A stretch of 64,000 bases of DNA from Panorpa germanica (Eukaryota > Arthropoda > Insecta > Mecoptera > Panorpidae). How positions within the stretch are numbered: the stretch's first letter is position 1; each line of letters begins with the position of its first letter. The DNA lies in the NCBI GenBank assembly GCA_963678705.1, contig OY783215.1, forward strand, positions 62,001-126,000, given 5' to 3'. Below the pieces are notes generated by a model that made no database searches, was not told the DNA's origin, and saw nothing but the letters and a program-made list of their open reading frames with translations. The position numbers were made by a program, and so were the translations under genes. Below, in pieces: positions 9,372-22,965 of the stretch.

Positions 9372-11681
9372 ACTACCACCAAAAGACAATATTACAAAAG
9401 TAAACTACCAGAATTATTAAAAATTTGAGATACTTTTCACACCGCGTCATACATGTTTGTCAGCGCTCGGCTCGTGTTTTCAGTGATCGTCAAGGTCTAT
9501 GGTACAAATTTAGTTTAATTTCATCTCTTTGTTTACACGAAGTAGTGATCCGTTTAGACAAGAGCAACACCAATATATTTTTGTTTCTCTCACTCTCACT
9601 GACCATAAGATTATTGACTCTTGAAGATAATACGAGTATTACCAAAGTTCTTTTCTACTAATTGGTTTTAGTTGTACAGATATCGAAATAAGCTGAAGTG
9701 CCATTGCGAGCACTCGAACTCTCCAAAACTAACCTTGTTTGAAAACAAAGTACTTTATTTATTTGTTTGTCTATAAGGTAGCATAAATACTGAGCAACAA
9801 GTCAACGAGTGGGTGTGGGAGCATTATAAGCGTTAGCTTTACTTTAACACTAAAACAATAAACATACATTACATTTATTTAATAGAATATTTGAATTAGT
9901 TGTACACTTAATCTTGCAAAGTAATCAAACGCTTCTAGCAGATAACCCCGCGAGTAAACTAAGTTTTGGTGTTTAAATTACTGTTGCCTATAAACTACTT
10001 CATATAAAGACTATTGATGCTAAGTAATATGGATAGATCCGTTTCGCTAAAGAGTTGATCTCTACTTGAAAGCATCCATCAAGACGCCGTGGAATATGGA
10101 ATGTATGACAATCATTCTACAAGGAGATTCATGACCATGTATCACATTTGTTGCTATTTATTTTGTTCTCTGTTTACATTCGAAATGAGGTAAACACAAT
10201 ATTTAGAATTCACGACATATTTGATACACATACAAGCATTGGCATCCGCAGAAAGTATTTCTCAGGGGTAAGAGCTTGGAGATTTGCTAATCAGCATACC
10301 TTATTTTTACGGTATTTGTTACAGAACATTTAACGTGTTGTTCTGTTTTGCTCGAATATTTTCCCTTACTCTAATTCAAAAGGTTTAACCCTTCCCAGTC
10401 TTCTCACTTTCCCCGAGTTGTCCAGTAGGTGAGATACCTTTCATAGCTACTGACGAGCTTTCTTATTACATTTTCCACAGTTTCCATCTTGTCCTCTAGA
10501 GGTCTTATAATTATAATTTGTTAAATTTTTGTTAGATCCCATGGTCGGAGGGGGAGCGAGGAGTGCTCCATTTTTTGCCTTCTACGGACGCCCATGTCTA
10601 CAATAAGGCATAGCATTTACAGAAGTACACACTCTTACTACGTGCCACATATTGGCTTATTAGTATTCGCGTCAGTCACAATCAGAAGTACGACGTTCCG
10701 TCTGCAAATAACGTACCAGTGTAAGTCGTTATCAATTTAGTAGCTTTTATACGTACACGCTGATAACTGAATACAATTGTCATTTCACGCAGCGCATTCC
10801 TTCTTAGTAGCAAGGAAAGCTTTCTCTCACCCTCTCACTTCCTATGCCTGACTGCACCCCGAAAGGGTGGAACATATTCATTCAATTTGTGTTGTATACT
10901 AAAATTAAACTATATATTATATCCTTTAAGCTTCATATTATTTGAATTCTTTGAGGTAGTTTTTACTTTGATGGAGGCACGAAACTTTGCAATACGAACA
11001 TGTATGGTACACATTACCATTGTAACATCCTGAGACATAATTTATAAGAAATTATAAACAACGTGAAACTTCTTTTGAATTATAGATCACATTAACAGAA
11101 TAATATCTCTTTGAAAACAAAGCAGAAACTTGTATTTTCCAGCACATGTTGTTGGTAACAAGTAGTTATGAATGTTCCCCGTGCTCGTTTTGTGGAACAA
11201 CCATACTAGGTCCGATGTCCTGGTGCACCATGCTTGCAACAACTTCATACAGTTGCCATTGTGTTAACAACTTCATCATAAATACACGAATAAACTTTAT
11301 CTTCTTGTGCTTGAACATTATTTCTGCAGTCGTTCATGTATTTTCTGCAGTATAACTAATTCTATTTTGCAACAGTTTTCCAAAGAGGGGTCAGCGGGGA
11401 TCAAACCTTTACGGACTGGAGGATGGAAGGTGAAGAGCAGGATGGGATGGTGGTGATGGGAACACGTTCGTGCTATGTAGAAGTGGAAGTACTTATTTGT
11501 TTGATTCGTAGTGTTGTTGTGTGCTGTTGTAGTGGGTTTAGTAGGTAATGTAAACGTGATAACAGTAAACAAATAGTATAAAACATCATCTGGTGGAAAT
11601 AGCGAACATAAATACAACTTATTTTATACAGCAATTACAGGTGATTTAAAAGCAAATTGCAAAAAGGAAATTCTGTTGTTG

Positions 11682-11701
11682 TTGTTGTTAGCTAACAACA
11701 A
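11682..11701. repeat. Perfect 20-bp palindrome next to a TTG run
   Basis: TTGTTGTTAGCTAACAACAA equals its own reverse complement and follows directly on a TTG microsatellite that begins near 11675. The microsatellite supplies the left arm. Confidence 0.9.
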
Positions 11702-12378
11702 ATAGACCACATACGAGTTAATTCAGTAATAATTATGTTGTTTGTTTAATTGTTTAGTAAATGAATGAAACATATAGCTAAACGAAAGTGCAGAATGTAA
11801 TGCCCGATGACCTTGTCAAAGAAGCCTACTTAAATAGAGAAAGAGTATCGGTCTACTGTATTGGTAGTATGTAAGCATTAAATGAAGAATAAGTAAATCT
11901 TATTACAGAATTTCATTATGGTAAATACTTTTTAATGGTGGTAAAAAAAAGGTTGTTCTTTCCCGATTTATAGTCTTCATTTCCTGTAAGATTTTTACTT
12001 AATTTGCAGTATTTCTCCGATCACTGATTCTGATGACTTGGTATAAGTAAATTATTTCTGCAAAAAAGTAATACAGACTACATAATATCCTTAGGGCATT
12101 TGCTTTTTCTATTAAAGAAGTTTATCAGTTTCACAGAGCCATGTATTTCTTACTATGTATAGTAAAAAAGATATAGTTTTTCAACATGTATTCTTTATTT
12201 CAAGTTTTGTCAATATCCGATATTTTAGGAACAAATATATCGATCTTGTGATGTTAATAAATTACAGCCATTAATATGCAAATATTTTTATTATTCTACT
12301 GAAATATACATCCACTAGATTTATTTAAAATTTTCTACTTCGCATAAACTTCTTTTAAATGGGCACCAGCCCGAGTTG

Positions 12379-12398
12379 AGCCAAGCCAAGCCAGCCAA
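12379..12398. repeat. AGCCA-type short tandem
   Basis: AGCCAAGCCAAGCCAGCCAA is four imperfect units of a pentamer. It lies just before a C-rich island. Confidence 0.75.
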
Positions 12399-14541
12399 TG
12401 CTATTTATTCGTATCTCGATCTTGATTGTCATCTTTTTGTCGTCGGAATAGCTTTGATTATTGTAAAAGAAATTCGATCTCCCCTTTGGTACTTGGTACT
12501 CCACTTCATGCCCCCCTCTTCCCTAATCCCTACCACACGACACCACGCCTTGTCGTCTTGGTGGTCGTCTTGGACGAGGTGGGATTTTATAACTAAACGG
12601 AATTCCTTTTCGAAGCCGCAAAAGTTCAAGAAGGATTATTATCTGATATACTATCTATTTGGGGCCTGAGTATTGTTTAAGTCTCTGGGGGCGAATATAA
12701 TTAAATGTGATGGATTTTAAGTACAGTGGAAAACGCGGGGGAGATAGTGTGAAAATCTAGCACCAACTCTAGAGAGAATAATCTTAAATGACGTCTTAAA
12801 GAAAGGAACATTATGTGTTGTAAGTACGCTTTGTACATTTCTCTGAAGCGATGTTTCTTCACTGAATATCTTAAGGATCGTTTCTGAATCTGAATCTACA
12901 TGTGTGACACATACGTGTTCGATTATCTGTGCTGTTTGGCAATTGTTTATGGACGAATAGGCGTGCATACATATCAATAGCGTAATGATTATGGCCATAA
13001 AATTAATTTATCGGAAGCGCCCCTATGCAGTAGCGTATTGTTAAGGAAGTTAAAGAAGACGGTAAGAGCTTTTATGTTGATTTATAGCCACCAACGTCTT
13101 GCAAAGCCTAGAAGTGTTCCCTCACAAACCGCCCAATGTCCTCAGCGATTAAGTCGCCACAAATGAAGCAGATATACTCATACTTTTATAACCGTTATAT
13201 GGTCCACATTAAATTAATAGCTTTTCTAAGTGTTTTGTTTTTGAAAGGTTGGCAAAATGCGTTGCTCCTCTAGAGTATTTGTATGACAGATGTATATTCG
13301 CATCCCCTATGCTGCACACAAACAGCTTCTATTGGGGGTAAATTTATTACACTTTTTCCTTCTGAATACAAATACTTTTTTTATTAATAATCAAAATATT
13401 GGTATCTGTTAAGAAAACGTATTAGATAAGTATTTACTTGGATCATTTTATTGTCTACGTGTTTTTGGGTTTTTTGTTAACGAAATTTCAAGTTGGAAAA
13501 TTATTGGAAAAGAAATGTTTCTTTCATTATGCATTAAGTTATAGTTCATTATAACAGAATCTGTTATGCGTGTCCATCATCTATCTGTGCATACATTAGT
13601 TATTAGCATTAGAAAATAGGAGTAACTGTCGTGTCTTATTAATACCCCGCAAAACATCTAACACGAATATTACATTCATGTATAGTAGTAGTATAGTAAT
13701 ATTTCATAAAATAATATTAATAAAGCTATTCCAAAAGCTTTTAATCCTTTATAAGGACATCTTAAGATTATATAATTCTTAAAAAGTAGTAATCACATTA
13801 CGATACACGGAGTTTCAAGCCCCTTCCCCTCTGGACGATCAGTGGGTATCGGTCCGGCACTGTTATATATAAGGAGCAAGTGTGTAAAGTCGTGTTTTAA
13901 TACAATATAGTTTGCAAACGTAACAGAGATTGTAAATGTATTAAAAAACATAAAATCACAATAAAAACGTAACGAGTCAGATTTCATTTCGATTCCAAAG
14001 GTTTGCTCATAGAAAACGAAACCCAATAACAAATGTACCGAACCATAGTCACTGAACCAACGAACCAACGACTGCTTGGGTTGCAGCGCAAGCACAAACA
14101 CTTGGCCGTTTTTTCATGTTTTACATTTACTCAACAAAACTAACACTGTTCCTGAAATATTATTCCAACTCTAGTTTAAGATTCTGCACAATTTTGTATT
14201 GGCAGAAGTAATAATCGTAAAGTAGAAACTACAACAACGGGACCTGAAGACATGGTATCGATTAAGGGTGAAGGGGAAGGTGAAGTACCGGTATCGGTTC
14301 GACATTTATGTTGATCCGGTGAAGCACTAACGTCGAAATCGTTTTGTGTATAAAAAGTAGAAACTGCATTAAACGAAATGTGAACAACCTGTGAATTTAT
14401 ATTTACTGATTTAAACGCATTGTATTCAAACGGCGTCGCGTATTGTCGCCGTCGCGTAATGCCCAACGTCTTATAACTTACTCGCACAACAACCAGTGGA
14501 TATCAACCATTCTGTAAGTAAAATGCATATGACGTGTCCAT

Positions 14542-14920
14542 ATGTGACATCACAATCGCTGCCAACCTTACAGCTCATAAATCTCTGCTATATGTATTTA
14601 TATATTAGCTATTTCTAGGAACAATCAAATTCTAATATTATGTCTGCCGTAAAAGGGTTAAATAAAGTAAAAACTTATTATTCTTTGACTTGACTTGATT
14701 ATTTCGACTATCAATAGCTACAAAACATTACCACAGCACTGACCTACTTAATAAATAACTGACGTTAAAATGCATTTCACGTCATACAAACATGGCCGAC
14801 CATTTCTAGCGCTAAAATTACAATTCAAATTTTTAATTGCTATATCTATACACATTTATTAACATTAACTTCAATCAACAATTGAAAAATCGACCACTAA
14901 AAAATGAGGACACAAGCCCC
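14542..14920 (+). mobile_element. Family C inverted-end element, left end lost (C1)
   Basis: The copy starts inside the family at TGTGACATCACAATCGCTGCC and runs to the right terminus GGACACAAGCCCC followed by ATT. Family landmarks in order are AGCTCATAAATCTCTGC, CTTATTATTCTTTGACTTG, CTGACGTTAAAATGCATTTC, GGCCGACCATTTCTAGCGC and CAACAATTGAAAAATCGACC. The first 150-160 bp seen in the 25238 copy are missing. It is non-coding. Confidence 0.85.
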
Positions 14921-14923
14921 ATT

Positions 14924-16066
14924 GATACTTCGCATCAACTTTTTCGACTCTTGGATTCTGACAGGTGAAATGGATTCGCTATTTGTTGCCAACACCAATG
15001 ACTTTAATCGAACGATTGTAAACTATTCCATATTTTTTATAGATATTAATAAATATGATTTCGAAAGGTGTCCAAATTGTTTATTCTGAAGAAGGAACAC
15101 AATATTTTATGGTAAATTTCATGAAACTCGTTCTGTATATAAAAAAAAAACAAGTTATAAAAAATATTTGGAACTAGTAGAGGTGTCCTTGGTCCTTGGT
15201 ATTGTTGCTGGTAAACTAGTGCACACTAGCTCCCCTCCCCCGTTCGCTCTTCACCCTTCATCATCTTCACGATGCAAGCATGAATTCATGATTTGCAGGT
15301 TTTGTTCGTGTGTTGCTTACACATACACTGGTGCATATGTATTTGTTTTACGATTACAAAAGAGTTAAATCACCGTGTTATGTTGGAAGTCGTAACACTT
15401 CGAAATGTGAAAAGTGCACACGTTAAGTTCTGCATTATGTTTATGGTTTGAAAAACCCTGGTGGGTTAGAATAAATTTCAAGTTTGTAACCGCTAAATAC
15501 TAAAAATCCGACACATAATTATACTAGTATATTTAAATATAAATAAGAGTGCATGCCGCCCTTAGGGGTAGTAGAGTCACCCTTGCGTGTCCTCTTTCAG
15601 TGAACCCCAAACTCCAAAGGCCGAATACCTATAAGCGACTGACTGTAAGTATAATAAAAATTTAAGTGACTTTCTCTCTAATAAAAAAATAGGAGTATAA
15701 TTTAATAACTTTGATAAAAATTATTTTTATCACAAGAATTTATTATACTCTTCACGGGAAAACGCTTCCTTGAATAATGAAATGAATATAGACGGGAAAT
15801 GAGATAGAAAAAAAATATTTGCCCTTCCCCTGTAACATTTACCCTATACCTACCCCATAGACACAAACCACCCTTCTGCATCTCCGATTTATCCTTGTGT
15901 GTTCAGTCATGTTCATCTCCCAGTAACTCTTGCTGATAGATGTACGCCAGACAATTATATTGTTTAATTGTGTATAAAACGTACACTCGGCAGACGAAGT
16001 TAGCCGAAGATAGCAAGCCCGAACCCGATAAAATGTTGTACAGTACCTACTGGCTAATTTCTGTAT
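14924..16066. other. Unique AT-rich interval
   Basis: It contains C-rich runs near 15228-15260 and 15832-15890 and no recognised repeat or gene. Confidence 0.45.
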
Positions 16067-16070
16067 TTAT

Positions 16071-16786
16071 GGGGGGGGTAAGGTCAAAACGATAAAAAAG
16101 AAGCATATTTTCGATAACGTTTTTTGACAACACAGTTAATATATAATTATTTCTATAATTACTACATGATAAAATGACATTAGAAGAACACTTTGTGAAA
16201 TTTACATAAATAAATATCAAGAAATGGGGCTTTGACAACGAATCTCCGCAGACGTCACAAAAAAAAGTAACATTGCGGTGCCACTCATAACTCATCACTG
16301 GATTTTCTGAAATCGAAAAACCAAAATGATTTCATTAATTGATAAGTTTCTGCAGGTAACTCTGTCGAGTTTTTCTTTTTTTATTGATTTTTCAGATTTT
16401 TACAGCACTTAAAAGTCAAAATACCGATTTTTCATGAAAAAAATCAGAAATTTTGTTATTTTAAAATACGTTAAAATTAAAAATTTAAAAAAAACGCGAC
16501 AGCGTTACCTCGGCATTTATGTAAAGAAAGAGTGTGCAAAATTTCAAAAGAATCGGTCCAATAGATTTTGAGCTAGAGAGGGCACCGACTCTGAAAAAGC
16601 TATGTGTGAGAAACCGCATTCAAAAGTTTCAAAGTAACACGAAAGCAGACCAGAGAGGTGAAGACTTAAAACTCTATATCTTCGACAGTTTTACTCCAAT
16701 CGAGTTAAAATTTTTACACAATAAACTTAATATGTTGTACAATAATATAAATAAATTTAAAAAAAAGTTGAAACCTTACCCCTCCC
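16071..16786 (+). mobile_element. Family D TTAA-flanked MITE, long copy (D1)
   Basis: This 716-bp element has ends GGGGGGGGTAAGGTCAAAAC and, inverted, GGGAGGGGTAAGGTTTCAAC. It is flanked by TTAT on the left (an altered TTAA) and TTAA (16787-16790) on the right. It is about 80% colinear with D2 at 33414. The 111-codon frame at 16534-16869 begins in the element and reads out of it, and the homologous part of D2 is not open, so I treat it as fortuitous. Confidence 0.85.
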
Positions 16787-16790
16787 TTAA

Positions 16791-19700
16791 CAAATGTGTA
16801 ATTCAGATAACTTTTATAAAAAAGTTATTTGGCTCTATATTTGATAAACTATTTGATTCGTTTAAATAATAACTCCGCTCGCATTTTATATTTGTTGTTT
16901 GCCCAACCGATAAATTGGCAATTAGCCCATTTTTAAAATGTACGCAAGTTGTTATAGACTAATTGATAGACGTTGATTGGTCGGCTATACATCATATGTG
17001 CTAGATAGAGTCTGTAACGGGTAACGGGTAACGAAGCGAGAACTCTGATTTAGTTACGGCGTTATTGACTGCGATAAATTCCAGTATTGCGGGTTGTAAA
17101 TTGTAGGAGCAAATAACCAGAGCTCTCATTTAAAGGAGCGTTTATATCGGTCATACATAGTCTGTTCAGACTGACACTGTTATTACTTTTTTATATGAAA
17201 ATAAAACTGCCTTACTGAATACGTAATGCCGGTAAAGCGTGCCGATGTATTAAGTTACTCCAAGTGTTGTATGTTGGATTAAAATGCCTTGAATACATAA
17301 AAGCTAATATTGTTCACAAAAATACAAACAGCTTCCTTTCCAAGCTAGCATTTCACTAATTACAGAAATGTTAATACTCGAATTAGTTTTCCTCTTAACA
17401 CTTCCCTCCAGGACTACAAAGAAAATTCGTGTAGCTTATAAAATATTACAAAAGTAGAACACAAAACAATGAAAATTAGTATTTAGAATACAACAAAATG
17501 TTGTGTTCGAGCAGGTGCAATTAACTAATTGTACGAATATGTAAAGCTTTTGATATAAACAATATGAAAAATATAAACCGGCTCGCGTCATTAGATTCTA
17601 AGAGAACTGATGTTTTATATTTGCAAAAACATTCACACAAAAACTTCAAACATTCTTTTTGGTGGATAAATTTTACTTCAAGGTAACTGTTAATATTTTA
17701 CGTATTGTGTGTAATAAACCTCTTGTAATTAACTAAGTTTGTAACAAAACTTTTGCGAAGAAATGTGTTGAATTCTGTTGTTTACAGTAGCTTAATAATT
17801 ACGCACCACCAGTCTTTACCTTCACGTATCGAATAGTCAAACAATCGTTGTTATTTAATACCAATCGCAATCTTCCATCTTGCTTCCATCTGTTGCTATG
17901 ACAATGCCAAATGATTTTAAAACTTTTGATCAATTACACCCTTACAAATAAACACCTGTTCCTCCCCCTGACGGATACAAATCAGCCCCTGATATAAGTC
18001 AACGCGAAGTAGAAAGGGTTTGATTTTGAGGTAACTTTACGATATTGGTTACCAACGCTCGAGGTGGTGACTTGATGTACTAAGTAACTGATATAAACTA
18101 AACGCGTGGAATTATGTTATGAATCCTCGCTGGTGCTGACGATGGTGAACCAAAGAGAACGATTAGTCCACCCAAGTGAGAAGGGCAAATAGGTAGTTAC
18201 GTCGAACAATCAGAATCAAGCAAAGACTTAACCGGATGTATAAGAAAGGGGTCAAGGGAGTCAACGAAAGAAGGGTGGTAGGATGACAGGGTGAAGAGAG
18301 TGCTCTAGGCTTTAATCACCTAGTGAGTTATTTGAAATGTGAGCTGTGGTGTCTGACACCATCTTCTATCATTACTACGATCGTAGTGCGAGTACAGCTG
18401 GTCTGGTGGTGGGGCCATAGGTCTATTGTACTACAGTTGGAAGACGGAATATTGATTAATTAAAGTTGCCGAAGAAACGTCGTAATAGATTTATTAACGA
18501 ATAAATGTCACTGATAACCATGGTACGAGTATACAATATAATAGACTTTAATTCTTGAAATAAGTTAACTCTGCGTATGTACACTGGGTCTTTTAAGGAA
18601 CAGTTGAAATTTCAAACTCTTATTTCTCTCTCATGAGTACTAATATTAATTATTATTTCATAACTTTTGTATTTTCAACAATAAAAACTTATTTTGTGCC
18701 GAATAATCACCATTCCGTTTATTATTACATGCCTGAATCCGTAAAATATTCCCCAATTTCAGGTGCACAAATAATATAACTTTTTGGAGCTCACGCCAAA
18801 GACACTACATTCTTTCGAAAGCTTAGAGTCTAAGGTAAAAAACTCTACAACCATTTTTCTTAATATTTGTTTGTTATAAAGTTATTAATTTATTAACAAT
18901 ATTCCGTTTTTTCCTCGTTCTTCACTATTTGTAAATTTTTATTAACTACGGTATTAAACTTTGGACTTTGGCAACTTCTGGACCATGTAGTAGACACTTC
19001 AAGAAGTAATCCAGAATTTTTTCAGATTTTTTGAAAGCTTAGAAAACTGGAAAACCTCAACTATTTCCTCAAAGACCCAGTGTACACATCATGACTCGAA
19101 AAATATAGTGTTCACACGGAGGGTTAATAACTAATTTATGCTTCAGTTTCTCAAAATGTTTATTGAAATTTCTTATAACTTTTCCAAGAATTGAAATAAA
19201 TCCTTCACAATACTTAATGTCTGAAATCAATGTCAGAAATCGCTGTGATTCCAATCTGCCTGTAGTTGACTTTTGACAATCAGAACGACAATCGGACATG
19301 ACGAATGACAAACCACTGATAAGGTCAGCGCACAAACAACTAATTCATCGACGAAGACATAAATCAACGTTCTAAATAGAGTCATCAATTAATCAATCCA
19401 CCAATGGATCCGCCATTGTTCTAAAGTGAAAAGATGTACATTTATATTTATCATCTCCAGTTGTGGAGGTACGAAAAACATTAACGTTCTATTTGCGAAT
19501 GCTAACTGGAGATTACCGCTAATACAAAAACATAGCAAGTATTAATCTTCGCGGTAATAAAACTCAACAGCGAAATGTAAAGCCGTTTACATTTCCAGGC
19601 GGTAATGTAATATAACATTCCCGGAATTATGATTATATATTTGTAACCATTTTTGTAATAAAAAAAAGAAAAAGTAAATTAAATTAGAATACCTGTCCCA

Positions 19701-20271
19701 TTTATCAACCCTAAACTTGCATTAGTTGACTACGCATTGTGTTGTAAAACTGTGGAAAATCGCTTAAAACTTCCACCTTTTCTTTAATTTTCTTTTACAG
19801 CGTCTTAATACACTGCCGTCGCGTTACCGCGATGTTTTCACTTTATATGTATATAAGCTGTTACACAGTTTACATTTTCTGTAATATATTTGTCATATCT
19901 GGTGAATAATAAAACTATTTAGACGAAATTTAATGTAGAACTTTGAATTGTAAATGTAATTTTATAGGAACGAAAAGCCCCACTATTTACTGTCATATGA
20001 ATTTATAAATTGAAATACACTGGGGACAATATACGGCTGTATAGCTACGTTAAATATAAATATTTAAAGAAAATGTTTCCCGTTTTTAACAAGAATAATA
20101 TATTTCTTCTTAAGGTTGTTGTAGGTACGTGTTGGCGATGTCGCTGATTTCAATTGCCAACGTTGTACGCGCGTTATTTGCTTCGTGCAATAACCATGAT
20201 CTTTGTCGATCGAGGAAAGACGACAAGGGCAAGCGAAGAGGGTCTTTCATGCTGATATGTGGACGCGTGTC
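16791..20271. other. Unique interval, one GC-richer patch
   Basis: It holds a GTAACGG tandem of about three units (17014-17033), a GC-richer, G-rich patch at 18120-18420 and a TACGAGTA at 18524-18531. Around 20120-20270 the sequence is again GC-richer. No repeat copies or recognisable genes are seen. Confidence 0.45.
17014..17033. repeat. GTAACGG short tandem
   Basis: Nearly three units of GTAACGG run head to tail. Confidence 0.85.
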
Positions 20272-20274
20272 TTA

Positions 20275-20446
20275 GGCCCTCAGCACACGACGCGACTGGT
20301 TGCAAACCTTTGCCCCGAATCTGCCCGAACCGGATGTGTTACTCGCCTACACGTTCGATCTCTCACTAACAACAGTTGTAATCACATTCGCTTCGGGTAG
20401 ATTCGGAGTTAAGGTTTGTAACCAGTCGCGTCGTGCGCGAAGGGCC
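20275..20446 (+). mobile_element. Family B PIF/Harbinger-type MITE, minimal copy (B3)
   Basis: This 172-bp element is flanked by TTA (20272-20274 and 20447-20449). Left end GGCCCTCAGCACACGACGC and right end GTCGTGCGCGAAGGGCC open arms of about 70 bp that face each other with only about 30 bp between. A TTA duplication plus GGCCCT ends indicates PIF/Harbinger mobilisation. The overlapping plus-strand frames are shadows of the arms. Confidence 0.9.
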
Positions 20447-20449
20447 TTA

Positions 20450-22586
20450 ATGAACCAACTAATATACTCAACGATATTGTTCTTTTATGAATTTCAATTT
20501 AACTTTTGCTATTTTCTACTTACCCCATTACTGTACAACATAAAGTTTCGTTCTTCGGCACTATTAACTTGTATGACTTCTCCATTCACGTTCTAGAACC
20601 ATTCCCTTAGAAATAATTTAACTAATTGGCTCCATTTACCAATAAGATCCTTCGAAGATACACTTAGATGATTATATATTGTCCACTTTGATGTCTGCTC
20701 TTACCTAGAACAAAAAGAGAAGAGTTCAATTTCTTGTACGTTCAAGTAAAGAATGATTATTAATCCTATTTACTATAATCCCTTTATCCAACAAAGACGG
20801 ACGGACTCTTACACGGATTTCCTTCAAAACATATTCGTATTCGTAAAGAAAAACTTATTAATATTTTCTGATAAACTGGCGCGGCCCGCATTACATATAA
20901 ATGCCTGATGGTTGTATCATCTTGCCCCTGAATAATATTATCATTCGGGGAATAAATATTCTCACTTGGGGACAATTTATATTCCCAAACGGCACATTAA
21001 GCTGCCGGCATTGATTCTATGTAAAGCCGCGTGCTAAATTTGCTTGGAGCTGTGTTTGTCAAAACTGATGAGAAGGACGTGACAGGATTTAGATATCCTC
21101 TGATTTAATTGATACTTTTAAGAAGACAAGTACTTAGGAGAAATAGAAGAAGAGATAATTCAGAAAATAAAGACTTCCGCAAATATACAGCCAATATTTG
21201 TTTATCTGTTTTGTTATTTCTATTGCATAATATTGTCTTGGAGCTAAATGGATAAATTCTGAACTATAACTTCGTAAAAGTGGTTGACTTCTTTAGCCGA
21301 CTTAGATATACAAAAGGTACATGAATATATCATCAATAAATCAATATTCCTGTTTACCAAAATACTATTTAACCACCCCTTTCCAAACTTCTACCTATTC
21401 TTGAAGTTTACAACTTTATTGGCACAGCTTGTGACATATAGTGAAATAACGTGATCACGTGATGTTAGAGTCTATCTATTGAATACCAAATATCATCCCC
21501 TAAGTGTCCTGACTCCTGACGATGCAACCCCCTCTCCCTCTCAAGTCAGGCAGCTTAGGCTCATAGTGTGACACTGCTTGCGCTGCTGTGTACCTCATAA
21601 AGATCATTCGGAATGTCTATGTCCATCCCTTTGGTTTGGGGTTGTTTGGACCCTGCTGGTCGTCTTACCCTACTTGCTGAATTGTTTGATATACTACGTA
21701 CGTAATTGAAACTTTTTGCTACGTTTTTGTGATCGTTTGCTATAAGAATATTTTTTGTCAAAAGGAACTCAAATAGGTTTGGTCGAATAAGGTTTTAGTT
21801 TGTAGTTTAAGTAACTCTAATTTGGGGAGGAGGCCACATTCACCACATAATTAATGAGCGAAAGTCTGGTAAGGATGCAACTTACTGTACCTGACTATGA
21901 TCATCTGGGACATACCCTAGTCAGGTTAATCTGAGGACTACTCGACCGGGACTTATTAGTTGGACCCGATTAGGAATCTCTGTGAAAATGCTTACTCGGA
22001 TATGATAGTTCCAGCATATATGGCAAAGATATGTTATTTTATATAACATGTATATATAAATTAATAAATATTAGTTTTATCTTTTACCCACACTAAGCAG
22101 TATCTCTATGCGAATGCGATGTATATAAATAATTATGGTGACTCGACAACATTTTCCCATATAGAAACATAAAATGATATAAAAACATAACAGTATTTTC
22201 TTTTCTTACGATTTTATGTCATTTTTTATGTATTGACCTTTAGGCGTAGTCGTACATATTCATTCATAAATTGCTGCTATTATCATAGAATCCATATTCA
22301 GTAAGTTACGATCGACGTCCAAAGAACACCATATGGCGTAACACCATTACGTTCGCATGAATCGTAAAACAGAAAGTCATTTGTAGAAATGAATATGGAA
22401 CATTTCTTCTTCTTATTCAAAAGGTCTTATTCAATTCTAGAAGGATTGCTTCACTGAACGATTAACCTTCTTGACTTAAATTTCAAATTTCTTATTTTCT
22501 CTTTCGAGTGTCAGGAGATTTCAACAACATAGTATATTTCACCGTAATTTTATTCAAAATATTTATATTTCCTATTTCAATGTGTA
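20450..22586. other. Unique interval
   Basis: No gene or repeat copy is recognised. A C-rich run lies at 21525-21545 and an E-box palindrome at 21454-21463. Confidence 0.45.
21454..21463. promoter_or_regulatory. Perfect E-box palindrome ATCACGTGAT
   Basis: The site has CACGTG with symmetric AT flanks, and the overlapping CGTGATCACG is also palindromic. It is compatible with bHLH-zip binding. An isolated motif gives no proof of function. Confidence 0.22.
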
Positions 22587-22594
22587 TCAAGGAT

Positions 22595-22957
22595 CAGAGG
22601 CGGCCTTAAGGGTGCTAAGCAGGGCAACCGCCCGAGGCCTCGCATTCTCGCGCAACAACCCAAGTAGAAAAATTCATTATTATATATGTATCTGAATCTC
22701 GCGCCTCGCTCTTTAGAAATCCCACTAGAATCACTGCGTATATCTTTTCTTAAGGGATTCATGTACCTTAGTTTATCATTATTAATATTTGTCGTCTTTG
22801 TGCTTGTTAACTTTTATAAATCTTCCAATATCAAATTTTATTTCTCGTCAATTATCATCAAAAATACTTACTTACAATTTACATAAATTATACAAAAAAC
22901 AAGTGCCTTCTAAAGATCTGCCGCCCCGGGGCCTCGCAATGGCTAAGGCCGCCCCTG
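22595..22957 (-). mobile_element. Family A hAT-type MITE, full-length copy with perfect duplication (A5)
   Basis: This 363-bp copy lies in reverse orientation. It starts CAGAGGCGGCCTTAAGG, ends GGCCGCCCCTG and has TCAAGGAT on both sides (22587-22594 and 22958-22965). The perfect 8-bp duplication and near-intact ends make it the best-preserved and probably youngest member here. It has no transposase. Confidence 0.93.
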
Positions 22958-22965
22958 TCAAGGAT

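Larger units (their letters stand above)
9380..14541. other. Five-kb unique stretch
   Basis: No repeat family copy was found. Small structures are a G-rich island at 11385-11455, a TTG run ending in a 20-bp palindrome (11682-11701), an AGCCA-type tandem (12379-12398), a C-rich island (12480-12545), a duplicated TCGTCTTGG (12553 and 12565) and one TACGAGTA (9631-9638). Open frames are short and domain-free. Confidence 0.45.

Noticed and set aside
16534..16869. Open frame of 111 codons.
   Set aside because: It starts inside family D and runs past its end. The homologous stretch in the 33414 copy is not open.
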